Assembly (NCBI GenBank): GCA_022315425.1
Contig: JAIUPT010000028.1
Location: forward strand, 868,001 to 932,000
Length of the DNA stretch: 64,000 nt
Reading direction: 5' to 3'
Source of the DNA: Pseudevernia furfuracea
Lineage: Eukaryota > Ascomycota > Lecanoromycetes > Lecanorales > Parmeliaceae
Position numbers and translations under genes: made by a program. The notes below the pieces were generated by a model. That model saw only the letters and a program-made list of their open reading frames with translations, did not search any database and was not told where the DNA came from. Positions 1 to 12,590 of this stretch are shown one piece after another; position 1 is the first letter of the stretch, and each line of letters begins with the position of its first letter.

Positions 1-2225
1 GTCGTGATTGCTACCCCCGGAAGGTTCCTGCGTACGCCTTCATAAATGCCACACGATCTATCATTGGCTAATGCAATTCTCAGATCTGAAAGTGGAAATG
101 GGCTTGGACCTGTCGTCTATACGATATGTGGTGTTCGATGAAGCCGATCGGTTATTTGAGATAGGTTTCGCAGCACAATTGACCGAGATTCTATACGCTC
201 TTCCTCAATCAAGTCAGAAACTACTTTTCTCAGCTACACTTCCTTCGTCTCTCGTTGAATTTGCCAGAGCTGGTCTACAAGAGCCCAATCTCGTACGGCT
301 AGATGCCGAAAGCAAGATCTCGCCCGATCTTCAAAGCGCGTTCTTCACTATGAAGGGAGCAGAGAAGGAAGGGGCGTTGCTGCATGTCCTAAGCGTAAGT
401 GAATCATCTTGCGTCGATCCATACACTCTTTTGACTTACGAACGTTGAATAGAACATCATCAGGATCCCAACGGGCCAGACAGAGGCGGCGAATCGCGCG
501 AAGGAGGAAGCAAGTAAGAAAAGCAAGAAGAGAAAACGGGGTGAGGTTGATGCCGTGGGGTTGCATGGGTCCCCTACAGAACACTCTACCATTGTCTTTG
601 CTGCGACCAAGCATCACGTAGACTATCTCGCAACTCTTCTGCGCCAGTCAGGGTTCGCTGTGTCTCACGCTTATGGTTCCTTGGATCAAACAGCAAGAAA
701 GATGCAAGTTCAGGATTTTCGAACCGGCGTGACAAATATCCTAGTGGTGACGGATGTTGCCGCAAGAGGTATCGACATTCCCATTCTAGCGAACGTCATC
801 AACTACGACTTTCCAAGCCAGCCCAAAGTGTTTGTTCATCGCGTTGGCCGAACGGCAAGAGCTGGTAAGAAAGGGTGGAGCTATAGCTTGGTTCGAGAAT
901 CCGATGCGCCATACCTACTAGATCTACAGCTGTTTCTTGGAAGAAGATTAGTGCTTGGTCGAGATGGAGGCAACGATCTTAACTACGCCGAAGATGTTGT
1001 TGTAGGCGGTTTGGTGAGGGACCGGCTGGAAAGGAATTGCGAGTGGGTCAGTAAGTTGCTCGACGAAGACTTAGACCTGCTAGCATTACGATCTGTTGCG
1101 AACAAGGGCGAAAAGCTCTACCTCAAGACGCGAAACGCGGCTTCGAGCGAGTCTGCGAGGAGAGCGAAAGAGGCGACTGCGTCCAGGAGCTGGATGGCGT
1201 TGCACCCGCTGTTCGAAGACGATACAAACTATGCCGAGATCGAAAGGGCCAAGATGCTTGCCCGTGTGAGCGGCTTCAAACCCCAGGAGACTGTTTTTGA
1301 AATCGGCAAAAGAGGTGCTACTAGTGAAGCTGCTGAAGTCATGAAAAAGCGACGAATAACCGTAGACAATCAGCGTCGGAAGAAAGACGCACTGCAACGT
1401 GCAGAGCTCGACATATCTGCTGAGGACACCGTTCCCGATGAGATGGTTGAAAAGCTCCGCGATTTTGATCCCGAGGAAAGCGCGCCACCAGAACTCGATG
1501 CAGACATGGACTCCGCAACCGAGGACGAGCTCGAAGTGGCGTTTACCCAGTCCGCGCCCACCAAAGGTGAACGAAATAAAGCCGATGGTTACAAAGATCC
1601 CTCTTTCTACATGCGCTACACGCCAACTTCCATAAATCTAGCTGAAGACCGGGGGTACGGCGTGCACTCTGGTGGTAACTCCAACAACTTCGTCCTCGCC
1701 GCCCGTGATGTCGCCATGGACCTGGCGACCGATGAGGGGACTAAGGGATTTGCACAACCGAGTCGTCCGGGTGGCATGCGTTGGGACAAGAAAAGCAAGA
1801 AATACGTTGCGAGAGCCAATGATGAGGATGGGAGCAAAGGGGCGAAAATGATCAGAGGCGAGAGCGGGCAGAAGATAGCGGCGAGCTTCAGGAGTGGCAG
1901 GTTTGATACATGGAGGAAGTCGAACAAGATCGACCGACTCCCGCGCACGGGCGAAGCGGAGACCGCTAGCAATAGGGCCAATGGAGGAGGCGGAGGGAAG
2001 AGATGGAAGCACAAGAGGGATGACGCACCCAAGGATGCGGATAAGTACAGGGATGATTTCTACAAGAGAAAGAAGATGGTGGATAAGGCGAAAGAGGAGA
2101 GGAGGGGGAGGTTTAGAGAGGGCAAGGGGAAGAATGAGATCAAAGGGGTTGATGACGTGAGGAAGGAGAGGGGAATGAAGGAGAGGAGGAAGGAGAAGAA
2201 TGCCAGGCCTGGGAAGAGGAGGTAG
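1..2225 (+). CDS. DBP10: ATP-dependent RNA helicase Dbp10 (5' part missing)
   Basis: DEAD-box RNA helicase of the nucleolar Dbp10 family, which acts in 60S ribosomal subunit assembly. The window opens inside the helicase core at IATPGRFL (motif Ib). The exons are 1-31, 84-394 and 453-2225, with introns 32-83 and 395-452; the joins keep the frame and give FLHLKVEM across the first. Visible motifs are VVFDEADRLFE (Walker B, DEAD), LFSATLP (SAT), DVAARGID (motif V) and HRVGRTAR (motif VI). The long lysine- and arginine-rich tail contains the family's C-terminal block (YMRYTPTSINLAEDRGY), which separates Dbp10 from other DEAD-box helicases. The stop is at 2223-2225. The start and the Walker A motif lie left of the window. 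It is a housekeeping gene and marks the conserved flank of the metabolic region. Confidence 0.93.
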
Positions 2226-2734
2226 TAGCGATAGAGCTGCTGGTAGATAGATTTGAAGTAGCTATGTATGAACCTGATAGCTACTATGATGAATGACTAG
2301 CTGAACGCTTCAATACTTGACCTAAGCCACCTTCGACCGGTAGGCTATTGGCCTGTTTCTAGTCATAGTAGATTAAGATTGGCCAATCCGTACGCCTGAG
2401 AGCTCAAGACTATTGTGAATTATTGCCATGGATGGTTGTTTACCACATGTAGGCCACTGCATCAGCGCATACAAAAACAGGTCAGACGAACGACTAGACA
2501 GAAGCATGAGGACGGTCAGCCACATGTCCTCAGTGTGTACAGATGAGCAAACAAGTTCCAAAATCATGGGATTCTCAGATAGGAGCGAAAGATGATGACA
2601 TTTTCTTCGTTCATCTGGTCCTTAGACCATCAGCTGAACTATGCTTTTTGGTTGAATCATCATAGAATGCCGTAGTGCTAGAAGGGAAACCGCTCGGAAT
2701 GAGGACTCACGACATCGTATCGCGTATGGAAAGT
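2226..2734. other. Intergenic, convergent 3' ends
   Basis: About 500 bp between the DBP10 stop and the convergent rhomboid-like gene. No coding signal or repeat was recognised. Confidence 0.5.
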
Positions 2735-4185
2735 TTAATCTTTGCCATTTTCCGGGGCCTTGTCATTACTCCCAGCTGCCCGCTGATTGGCAGCGATTCC
2801 CTCTTGCGTTTCTTTCTCGTTGGTTGCATTCTCTTTCGTTTCTCCTGTTGGGGTTTTTCCAGTCTCATCTGGTACTCTTGCTGCCTTCGCGTCTTGTACT
2901 CCTTTTACCAATTCGATAGCAGACCAAAATGAGATGGTGAAGGCAAGCGGCCAATGCACCGAGAAACTTCTCGCGGGCTTGTTCGACGTGTCGAATGCTT
3001 TCAAAGCTGACGCCAATGTTCCTATGCGACCCCTGCGTAGCCACAGGAACCACAAAAGCACAGCAGCTAGGTTACCACCTAGACAGTCCAGGTAATTCGA
3101 GCTGTGATACTGTCAACTGAAGCTGCGATGCCCCGAGGCTGCTTGCGTACCGAGAGTTGGTCGCCAGTGGCATGTAAAGATTGAAAACAAAGATGCCAGC
3201 AACTAGCTTGTACAATAAGATGCTTGGCCTGGAGCCCATTAAAGTGATGATGGTCCGCGGTCTTACTAGTGCTGCAACACTTACTAGATATTGCACAACG
3301 TCAGTAATTAAGTGGACTCCGAATGCATAGAAGAGAAATGGAGCGGACGCCCCGACGGGTTGTTGGCATACGTAGGCAGATTAAAGATCCATTCGCCGCC
3401 TGATTCGGCCTTGTCCATATATCCCAGTCTCTTACTTGAGGTTGACACGCGACTGTTACCTTGTGCAGCCTTCTGAGTTCCTCATTATTTAGTAACTCGA
3501 CAATCCTTTCCAGTCCGGAACCCTCCCAGGAGGTGATGAGTTTGACCTTCTTGGCAATGGCTTCATTGTACATGCGAACAGATGTGAGGACTTGATCAAG
3601 TTGTGCTGGTGTAAGGCTTCGACACGGATTGGTAACCCAAGCCCACGCGCAGTCCGCAGCTGCTGCAAGGAAACCTCCAAGAATGTAGGCGGCGGAAAAC
3701 GTACGGCGATCGAGGACCGAGCCCAGTATACTTGCGACTCCAATGAGGGCCAGGGAATCGATCACCAGAGGTATGAGGCCGTTATGGGTAAATTGTGATG
3801 TGATGTAGGTACCCAGACTGGCAACGTTCTGAAAACCCTCGCGCCTATGATAACTCCAGAAGCGGTCCACGGTACATTTGTATTTTCGGCCTAATTTGGA
3901 CTCCCATGGCACAAAATGAAGCAAGTAGAAAAGGAGATAGACTATTAGTATAGGTAGGCTAATGGCAAAGCCCCTCCTCACGCTTTGACGGCGAGACGAA
4001 GAATCGAGCGGCTGTAAAAGGATGGCAATCGGGTTATACGCTGTTACGTGACATCTCAAGTGTGAGGTTTTATGAATCAAGCACGGTCTGCTCGAGGATT
4101 GGGTGGATGCTGGTTTGTAGAAAGACCGCAAGATTTTCGGTGGCGAGATTCGTAGTGGCAAAAAGCGCGGATTGAGCAAGACCAA
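2735..4185 (-). CDS. Rhomboid-like multi-spanning membrane protein (possible pseudoprotease)
   Basis: Exons read 4185..3372, 3283..3151 and 3101..2735. The intron 3371-3284 has a GTATGC donor, a TTACTGAC branch site and a TAG acceptor; the intron 3150-3102 is 49 bp. The protein has several hydrophobic segments. TSQFTHNGLIPLVIDSLALIG resembles rhomboid TM2, and a late YLDCLGGNLAAVLLWFLW resembles the last catalytic helix, but with Cys where the catalytic His of HLGG is expected. A rhomboid-like GASAPFLFYAFG segment lies in another frame inside the first proposed intron, so either that intron is real or the gene carries a one-base frameshift near 3357. The C-terminal tail is charged and low in complexity. 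The N-terminus is unresolved: a second open frame from 4453 could supply an upstream exon, possibly a mitochondrial presequence. The family call is inference from pattern only. Confidence 0.5.
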
Positions 4186-5004
4186 AACGGTGATATTCTT
4201 TCCGCGTGGTATTGTGAACGCTCTGACATTGACTTTGATTCGAAGGAAACGGAGGACGTCGTTGAAGCACGCATGATAGGTAGTGCTTAGCTGTCACAGG
4301 GCGACAGATCTTCCAAAATTGCTCAACTGACTTGAATGCAGAGGTTTCAGGCGTCGTCAGTCGAGATAGGGCAGCAGTTGGCGGTAAGAGTCCGTTAGAG
4401 ATGGTACAAGGGTGCGCGCGTCTACAAAACTTCGAGTATAACATGATTCGCACGTAAATGAAGAAAACATGAATTGAAAAAGATAGAGTGACAAGAAGTC
4501 AATGCAAGGGGCAGTTTCCCCACGAGTCACTTCGCATGATGCAAGTCGCCCGAAAGACCTGAGCCCAGCTCTCACAACCTGGACTATCCTCCAGTATGCG
4601 TACATCCGAGGATTCATGTTGGGAGCTCGAATGAGCGACAAGGTGAATGGACGCCATGATCCTTGAGTCTTTGACTGGTACATGGGACTGCGGTTAAGCA
4701 GAGTTGTGGCTCGTGGAAAAAATCCGACAAGATCGACGAGATGGGGCCCAACCGAAAAGGGTAAGGTAGGCTCGTAGGGTTATCATTTACTACTCTAGCG
4801 CGGAAATGGGCCTCGGCTTTCTGCCTCGTCTGCAACGATGAGCGTCATCGTTCAATGTTCTCTTATTCCACAACGCAGCAGACGAGCCTTATCAATTTCC
4901 CCCAACGTTCACTCTTCCTCTCACCTAATTTTCCTGACACGTTTCCTGCCTCAGCTTTGAAACTAACGGCGACGTTCTCAGCTCGCCATCCGTGTGTATG
5001 AAAA

Positions 5005-7843
5005 ATGGGCCAGAGCAAGTCCCAGACTCTCCCGATCCTTCCTTTACCCAAGGGATCAGTACTATTACCAGGAATTACCCTTCGTATACCAGTTGCCAAT
5101 CGAACAGACATACCAGCCCTCCTCACCTCTGTGTTCAGCAAAGACAGACGACCCAGGCCTGACGCCACTGCCATCTCGATCGGATGTGTGCCTATCAACT
5201 CTCCTCGGCTCCGATCAGACGGCCAGCAACTGCTTGAAGATGGAAAACCGAAACAGACGCCACCAGTTGACGATGAAGATATCAATCCTGGCGATACTGA
5301 TCACCGAGACCTATTTATGTATGGCACAGTGGCCAAGATCTCAGGGGTCCAAGGGCGCAAAGCCGATGATCTATCGTTGATTGTGGAGGGCGTTAGGAGA
5401 TTCAGAATAGACAGATTCACTCAAATGAGACCATACTTCGAGGCGGAGGCGGCCTATTTGGACGAAGAAGGTATGCAGATCGAGTGCAGTGAAGAAGGTC
5501 AAGCACCAATTGACTAATCCGACTACAGTATTAGTGACTGACGCTGAAACGCAAGCACTCTTCGAACATCTCAAACAGCTATCTCGCGAACTTCTTACCC
5601 TCGTTCGAATTGCTTCATTTCTGCCCCGATCTTCTACAAACCTGTCGCCTCTCCTCGCTAGACGCCTGGAGCTATACGTGTCAAAAAAGGGATTGGCAGA
5701 CGCTGGTGTACTTGCAGATTTCATGACCAATATTGTCGAAGCCTCTTTGGAGGAAAAGTTACGGGTATTGGCTGCCATGGACGTGAAAGACAGATTGAAT
5801 CAGGTCATTGAGTTGCTCTCGCGGCAAATACAAGGGATGAAAGGGAGTGTCAAGATCACAGCAATCACGAGCACGATTCCATCAAACCAAGGTCTAAATA
5901 TCAACAACATCAGTCGCAAAGATAGGGACGCTCTGATTAGTCGAGCGATGAATAACTTCGGAGGTTTCAACCCTGGCTTCTCTGCCCCAGGGGCAGGTGA
6001 TGATGGTGCCGACGATGAGCCGAACGAGATTGAAGAACTCAAGAGGAAGATTCACGAGGCCAAGTTGACGCCTGAAGCGCAGAAAGTGGCAGACAGAGAG
6101 CTGAAGAGACTGAAGAAGATGAACCCTGCGCAGGCTGAATACGGCGTCTGCAGGACCTACGTCGAGACACTCGCAGAAGTTCCATGGAGTTCGGCGACTG
6201 AAGACCAGCTGGGCGTGGAGACGCTGAAGCGGGCACGAAAACAGCTTGATGATGACCACTATGGCTTGCAAAAGATCAAGAAGCGTCTGCTGGAGTATCT
6301 CGCTGTGCTGAGACTGAAACAGACACTCAATTCGGACATTGAAGCCCAAATTTCCAAAGCCAGGGAAGAGGCTGCTCTGCCGAAAGACGACGATTCGGAC
6401 TCGAAAACATCTCGAGCAGAGACCGAGGCTGACTCAACTAAGATACAAATACTCCAGAGCAAACGACGAGTCGACAAGTCACCCATCTTGCTTCTCGTCG
6501 GCCCTCCAGGGACAGGCAAGACCAGTCTTGCCAAATCCGTAGCGACTGCGCTTGGACGCAAGTTCCACCGCATCTCGCTTGGTGGTGTGCGTGACGAGGC
6601 AGAAATCCGTGGCCACAGGAGGACGTATGTCGCTGCAATGCCAGGTTTGATTGTCAACGGCTTGAAGAAGGTCGGCGTGAACAATCCGGTATTCCTCCTT
6701 GATGAGATCGACAAAGTGGGTGGCTCCAACTTCCACGGAGATCCATCAGCTGCTATGTTAGAAGTCCTCGATCCCGAACAGAACCATTCATTCAGTGACC
6801 ATTATATCAACATTCCAATAGACCTTAGCAAAGTCCTCTTTATCGCCACAGCAAACAGCATCGATACGATACCTCCTCCTCTTCTTGACAGAATGGAAAT
6901 GATCCAGCTATCCGGCTACACCACTGTTGAGAAACGCCACATTGCGAATCAACATCTCATCCCCAAGCAAATCACTGCAAATGCCCTTTCCACCTCTGAC
7001 ATCCATCTCAATGACAACGTAGTCGATACAATCATTACATCATACACCCGCGAATCTGGAGTTCGTAACCTGGAACGCGAGATAGGCGCTGTATGCCGCT
7101 ACAAAGCCGTTGAATATGCTGATGCTAAAGATACCTCTACCCTCAACAAATACAACCCCCGCGTATCTGTATCTGACCTGGAAGAGATCCTCGGCATTGA
7201 GCGCTTCGATGAGGAAATTGCAGAGAAGAGGTCTGTTCCTGGCATTGTCACTGGTCTTGTTGCTTACAGCTCCGGCGGCCAAGGCAGTATTCTTTTCATC
7301 GAAGTTGCGGACATGCCTGGCTCGGGGCGTGTACAGCTTACGGGAAAGCTCGGCGATGTGCTGAAAGAAAGTGTTGAGGTTGCTCTTACGTGGGTCAAAG
7401 CGCATTCGTATGAGCTTGGCCTCACAGCAGATGCGAATGAAGACATTATGAAGAACCGCAGCGTTCATGTCCACTGTCCTAGCGGTGCTATACCAAAGGA
7501 CGGCCCATCCGCAGGCTTAGCGCATACGATCGCTCTCATCTCGTTGTTCAGCGGCAAGGCAGTGCCTCCTACTATCGCCATGACAGGTGAAGTCAGTCTA
7601 AGAGGCAGGGTCATGCCCGTAGGCGGTATCAAGGAGAAATTGATCGGTGCTTTGAGGGCAGGAGTGCGGACTGTGCTACTACCCAACCACAACCGGAAGG
7701 ACGTCAAGGATTTGCCGGAAGAGGTGAAGGAGGGGTTGGAGATCATCCACGTTGGACATATATGGGAGGCTATGCGACATGTCTGGCCTGAAGCTCATTG
7801 GCCCGGGGAACAGCATCTTGCGGGGATTGAGAGCAGATTGTAA
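5005..7843 (+). CDS. lon2: Peroxisomal-type Lon protease (Lon2)
   Basis: ATP-dependent serine protease of the Lon family, 926 aa, encoded by 5005-5470 and 5529-7843; intron 5471-5528 joins EEG..VLVTDAE in frame. An N-terminal LonB substrate-binding domain (PILPLPKGSVLLPGI at the start) is followed by an AAA+ module with Walker A GPPGTGKTS near residue 479 and Walker B VFLLDEIDK. The C-terminal protease domain has the Ser-Lys dyad: Ser of KDGPSAG at about 816 and Lys of GGIKEK at about 857. The protein ends in SRL, a type 1 peroxisomal targeting signal, and no mitochondrial presequence is seen. This points to the peroxisomal paralogue, which clears damaged matrix proteins, rather than mitochondrial Pim1. 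All catalytic elements are intact. Confidence 0.93.
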
Positions 7844-8160
7844 TGGCGTTTTAGCCTTGTTGCGGTGGTTTACGGAGCGTTGGTCTAAATTGTCTACGTT
7901 CTATTGTTACTTAGCGACTTAGCCATTTGAATGCACAAGATGCTTGTACATAAAATAATTTTTGGACACATCACAACGCGAGCAAAAGTTTGAACGATGA
8001 TCAGAAATCATGTCCGAAGCCTTGCACATATCATACAGCTTTCTCCATCCAAACGCCACCATCAAACCTCATGAGAGCCATCGCTGCGTAATCCTCACTG
8101 CAAAGCCCGGCTGTCATACCATAGCTGCTTCACACCTTCTGCTGTAGAAACCCTCCACAT
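7844..8160. other. Intergenic, convergent 3' ends
   Basis: Spacer between the Lon stop and the convergent Pmp3-like gene. It is AT-rich around 7950 and shows no recognised element. Confidence 0.4.
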
Positions 8161-8616
8161 TCACTTCTGCACTTTATTGTCACCCTGAACCGCCTGCTCA
8201 TACGAAGGCGGCACACCTCCCTGAGCGCTCTCCCCTCCCGCCTGCTGTCCCTGCTGCTGCGGCACCGTACCATAACCCCTCTGCTGCTGCGGTCCCGCAG
8301 CATACGTCTGCTGCCCCCCGTGCGGCTGCTGATGGTGCTGCCTCAACGCTTCGCTATTGGGCTGCTGGTTCACATAGTAGTACGTGACGCGCCCGTTCTC
8401 GCCCTGGTCGTTGGGTACGGTTTGGTATTCGTAGTCGTCGGGTTCGGGGTAGAGGGAGATGATGTACCAGGCGTGGAGGAGGCCGGGGATGTAGCCGAGG
8501 GTGCAGAGGAGGATGTTGATGAGGCTGTCGGCGGTGCAGATGCCAGATTTGATCCAGACGGCGATGGGGGGGAAGAGGATGGCGAGGAGGCCGAGGAAGA
8601 TGTCGCCGCTGCACAT
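8161..8616 (-). CDS. Pmp3/SNA (UPF0057) family small membrane protein with PPxY tail
   Basis: A 151-aa protein without introns. The first 50 residues are the Pmp3/UPF0057 domain: two hydrophobic helices, with ICTADSLINILLCTLGYIPG in the middle. The remaining ~95 residues are Gln/Gly-rich and contain PPSYEQ, a PPxY motif of the kind bound by Rsp5-type ubiquitin ligases in yeast Sna3 and Sna4. The start at MCSGDIFLG is preferred because the family begins this way; an in-frame upstream extension to 8823 looks unrelated. By analogy it is a plasma-membrane or vacuolar-sorting proteolipid affecting membrane potential or salt tolerance. The Gln-rich tail uses repeated CAG-type codons. Confidence 0.85.
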   Translation of the reverse strand: MCSGDIFLGLLAILFPPIAVWIKSGICTADSLINILLCTLGYIPGLLHAWYIISLYPEPDDYEYQTVPNDQGENGRVTYYYVNQQPNSEALRQHHQQPHGGQQTYAAGPQQQRGYGTVPQQQGQQAGGESAQGGVPPSYEQAVQGDNKVQK

Positions 8617-10574
8617 TGTTGTTGTTGTTGTCGGGGTTCGAGGGGTAGGAGGGAGAAAAGGATAGTGCTTGCTAGTCGGTTGAGATGGAGATGGTTGTAG
8701 GTGTTCGGTCAGACACGACGGAAGTGGTGATGGGATTGTGTCTGCCTGATAGTTATAATTAGCGTGAGAATCTGGCAAAGTGAGTTCCCGGAATTGTGGC
8801 TGGGTCTTGGCGTGAGCCCACATCCGAGGTTGCCGCTTTAAGGGTGAACAGGATCTTACTACTAAAGATTTGCCTAGGTAGAGATTAATTTCTCGAGCGC
8901 TGGACGAGGTCTACAGACAGGGTCGGGGCGATCGGAATTTGGGGACAAAAGAGGCCTGTCCTAACTACTCTATGGACCACGACGTGGCCTCGGTGATTGG
9001 ATCATTCAGTGTAGCAGGCATTTAGCGAGGCTCCCCTACCTCCTCTCGTAAAACAAAAAAACAACAACTTCAACCCCTAGGTAAAGATTAACTCCTTGCT
9101 AAAGACATTTTCTCCTTTCTTGAAGAAAACTTTTTAACAGATTCTCTCGAGATTAATGATGTTTTAATTGTTACGGATCGCGGAATGATTCAAGATGATG
9201 GTAATGTTTAACTCTTGAGTGAAAATAAAAAGCTTAAAAGTAAAGTTCGTTTATAATTCATGGGAGTCTCTCGTATTTTCTCTATTGTACCTTTGCGAAT
9301 CTGATCTAGCGTCGGCTGGCCGGTGATGAGCAGAGAGTCAATTCTACTTATATTTCTGAGCGACATCTAGTAGGAAGATTATTAGACCAAAGCGCAGGTT
9401 GGTCTTCTTTGGAATGGCAGATTCGAAGTAGGATCCAAAGTCGAGTACCAGAGCGTTAAAATTTGTGGTTTGAGGTCTGGCTGAGTGATACAGCAATGGG
9501 AGCATCGAAAATGAGCACAGATTTGCCCATGTTTGTGGCAATTTTTGAAACTCCTTTCCGCGCCTTTCCGTCTGGACTTACTTCATAGCGTGACTTTGCG
9601 GAATCGATATCTGCTCTCATGTCAAATAGCGAGTCCTTTTCTGTAAGCCAAGATTGTATTTGAATCTCGCTTGAAAGTTGTGTTGGCAACAGCAATAAGG
9701 CTTGCTCGAGCGCCGTTCGGGCCGGGACCAGATGGAACGGCTGCAGGCCGTTTGCCACGTCGCAGAGATCCCTTGCATGTCTGTTAGTAAAGTACAATCA
9801 TTTCTGCGGCACACCCCAAACAGAACTCGCAATTCAACGCAGTGGTTCCTGGAACGATACATGCTCATGGGATGCCGTCTCGAGAGGGAGAAGATATAGA
9901 GGAATCGGGAGGCACCACTCAGACCAGTGTCCAAAACGCGTATGTTGAGTCCATAGAGCATTGAGGAAGCCTAGAAACGTACTCAGTCACTGATGCGCTC
10001 TTCTGGCTTATATTTTAGAAAGTTTCAAAATAACTTCTGATTACATCTGAGAATTCCTTATTATGCTTTAGCAAATGTTCACAATGTAAATATTGTGGCT
10101 TATATTTCCTTCTTCCTTTCTTCTTTTCTCTTTCTTTTATCGACGGTAAACATTTAGATGTGTGATAAATGTATCTAAAGCAGCAAGATGTAACAAGACG
10201 CGCAGATAAACACAACTTGTTCACTTTGAAATCACTTAAATAGTACCTTTTTTTGGGTTGAGTTAAGTAGATTTACTTCTACCTTATTAGATTTAGCGAT
10301 CTAGAAAATATACAATTCAAGTTCGAGTGAAGTACAAATAAAGGTATACATCAGTAATACTAATGGCCAAGGTACCTTAGGTAAATTACTAAGCGTCTTA
10401 GCGCTTATGGGCCTGTGCAAGCTACTCCGTTTGTTCTAAGAAATTGGATGCATAATTACAATCAATTCAAATGATAAGCTTACGTTTACCCTCTTCATAG
10501 TTTAATTCTGTGTCTTTCGAAAAGCTCGGTCTTGGAATCTGGGCGTGCACTCGTCTAGCATCAGAAAGCTCCGC
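8617..10574. other. AT-rich non-coding stretch with degraded sequence
   Basis: Two kilobases between the Pmp3-like gene and the ceramide synthase. From about 9050 the base composition drops sharply in GC and open frames are short and broken, as expected for an old repeat damaged by mutation (RIP-like, inferred). Two overlapping minus-strand frames at 9456-9961 show no family I recognise. No intact gene is supported. Confidence 0.45.
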
Positions 10575-12123
10575 ATGGCCAGGCCGCGGCGAACATCGTC
10601 CAATGTTCTGAGTGCCGAGCTGCGCGGCGACACCGGCGCCCCAGCTGTGTCCACGCTTGAGCACAAGGTGCCATTGCAGTCACCTCCTCTTTCGCTAGTA
10701 AGTCTGGGCAACGAGCCAGCCGTCGAGGGCAATAATGGGAATCTAAACTCTGCTCGCGTCTAGCGGAAAGCCGCCGGTCCTGCGCTGACGCGGGCGGCCA
10801 GGCGCCGGAAAGTTCGCTCGCTGCTGCGACGGTGGCGGAACTTGTCCTTCAAGCATACCTGGATCAATCCCCTCGTCGTCATTCTCGCGATCCTGCTCCT
10901 CTACGCCATTCACCCGACGCCCGCCAACCCGCTGCACAAGGCGCTCTTCCTCTCTTATCCGCTGTCGACCAACGACCCACTAATCCCGACCTGGGTCCGC
11001 GATGATACCCATGCGCCGACCTATTATGGCAAGGGCAAGGCCGATTTTGCGTTCGTCGCCTTTTATGTGGTCGTGCTCTCCTTCACTCGTGAATTTCTCA
11101 TGCAGTGGCTACTGCGGCCTATGGCGTGGAAGTGTGGCCTTCGATCGCGGTCGAGGCAGAGCCGATTCATGGAGCAGATGTACACAGCCATCTACTTCGG
11201 CGTCTTCGGCCCCTTCGGTCTGTACGTCATGAGCCGCACGCCGGTGTGGTACTTCAACACCGCCGGCATGTACGAGTCGTTTCCGCACCGCTCACACGAC
11301 GCCCTCTTTAAGGCTTACTACCTCCTGCAAGCAAGCTACTGGGCGCAGCAGGCGATCGTGCTGTTGCTGCAGCTGGAGAAGCTTCGCAAGGACTTCCGGG
11401 AGCTCGTGGCTCACCATATTCTGACTCTAGCGCTCATCTTCCTGAGCTATCGCTTCCACTTTACCTACATGGGCATCGCCGTCTATGTCACCCACGACAT
11501 TAGCGACTTTTTCCTAGCCGTAAGTTTGCCCTCGCTGCGCTTTTTCCCCTTCGTCGGACCCCGATGCTGATCTTATTGTATTCTAGACTTCTTTGACGCT
11601 TAGCTACCTCAAAACACCCATCGTCCAGCCGTACTTTTTCTTCTTCGCCCTCGTGTGGGTCTATCTACGCCACTATTTGAACCTACGCATTCTCTACAGC
11701 ATCACCACCGAGTTCAAAACGGTGGGCCCGTTCGAGCTCGACTTCGAGACACAGCAGTACAAGTGCTGGATCTCCCAGTACATTACGTTTCCCTTGCTCG
11801 CCATGCTGCAGGCCTTAAATCTGTTTTGGCTCTTCCTGATCATGCGAATCACGTATAATGTCGTGTTTAAGGACGTCAAGAGAGACGTGCGCAGCGACGA
11901 GGAGGAGGAAGAGGAGGATGAGGAGGAGGGCAGCATCGGCGAGAATGAGGCGGTGCAGGAGGCGCCCGCAGCCAACGACCGCGCCAAAGAGCTGGCTGCG
12001 GTGAGTAGCGGAGTGGAAAACGTGCAGCGAGAGGCACTGTATGCAAAGCCGCCCGCAAATGGCGGCATAGACGACCAGCAGACTAGCGGCCAGCGAACGT
12101 CTCTACGCCATAACAAGATGTGA
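10575..12123 (+). CDS. LAG1: Ceramide synthase (sphingoid base N-acyltransferase), Lag1/Lac1 type
   Basis: Condenses acyl-CoA with a sphingoid base in the ER membrane to make ceramide. Exons are 10575-10697, 10764-11519 and 11587-12123, giving 471 aa. Intron 1 (10698-10763) has a perfect GTAAGT donor and a CTAAAC branch site; it is 66 bp long, so it keeps the frame but contains a stop. Intron 2 is 11520-11586. The TLC domain carries the Lag1 motif, seen as HHILTLALIFLSYRFHFTY followed by VTHDISDFFLA. Several membrane helices flank it. The C-terminus is a long acidic run (EEEEEEDEEE), as in fungal homologues. The start is the first ATG of the frame; a shorter N-terminus cannot be excluded. Confidence 0.9.
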
Positions 12124-12495
12124 TGACGGGCTTGAATCCTCCGTAATTTTGGGTATAGCTAAGGTATAGAAAGAAGGTGGCGAGGTTGAACAACGACACA
12201 CGCATCAACAATCTGGAGTTTACTGGGCGATCTATCTACCGCGGGCCGGAGGTTTGGTATGGAGAGCATGGTGAAATTGTGGGAGCTCGGGGCGCCAAGG
12301 TATGGCTTGAATGCTCTTGATTGTATTTTTAGTTTGCGAACTTGCATTTTTGAACGAATAGAAATATCAAGAATGTGCAATCATTCTGCATCAATAGTTG
12401 ACGTTATCAATTCTAAGAACTTTGATCTAACTCAACTCTGATTTATAAATCTATCAATATTGACTTGCAGTTGTCTAGACGAAACTATTTGTACC
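12124..12495. other. Downstream spacer of the ceramide synthase gene
   Basis: No coding signal or repeat was recognised before the minisatellite begins at about 12500. Confidence 0.4.
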
Positions 12496-12497
12496 TA

Positions 12498-12590
12498 TAT
12501 CTTCTATCTATATACTTCTATCTATATACTTCTATCTATATACTTCTATCTATACTCTTCTATCCATATACTTCTATCTATATACTTATT
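12498..12590 (+). repeat. 14-bp minisatellite (TATCTATATACTTC)n
   Basis: About six and a half tandem copies of a 14-bp unit, with one or two substitutions in the fourth and fifth copies (tatactc, tatccat). It lies downstream of the ceramide synthase and marks the start of the repeat-rich boundary. Confidence 0.9.

Noticed and set aside
8161..8823. Longer start for the Pmp3-like protein
   Set aside because: The upstream 69 residues are not like the family, and the domain starts exactly at MCSGDIF.
9456..9961. Two overlapping frames on the minus strand
   Set aside because: AT-rich damaged region, no family motif, no plausible splice structure.
10545..10763. Separate small gene before the ceramide synthase
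   Set aside because: A GTAAGT donor, a CTAAAC branch and a TAG acceptor remove the stop in frame, so this is exon 1 of the ceramide synthase.
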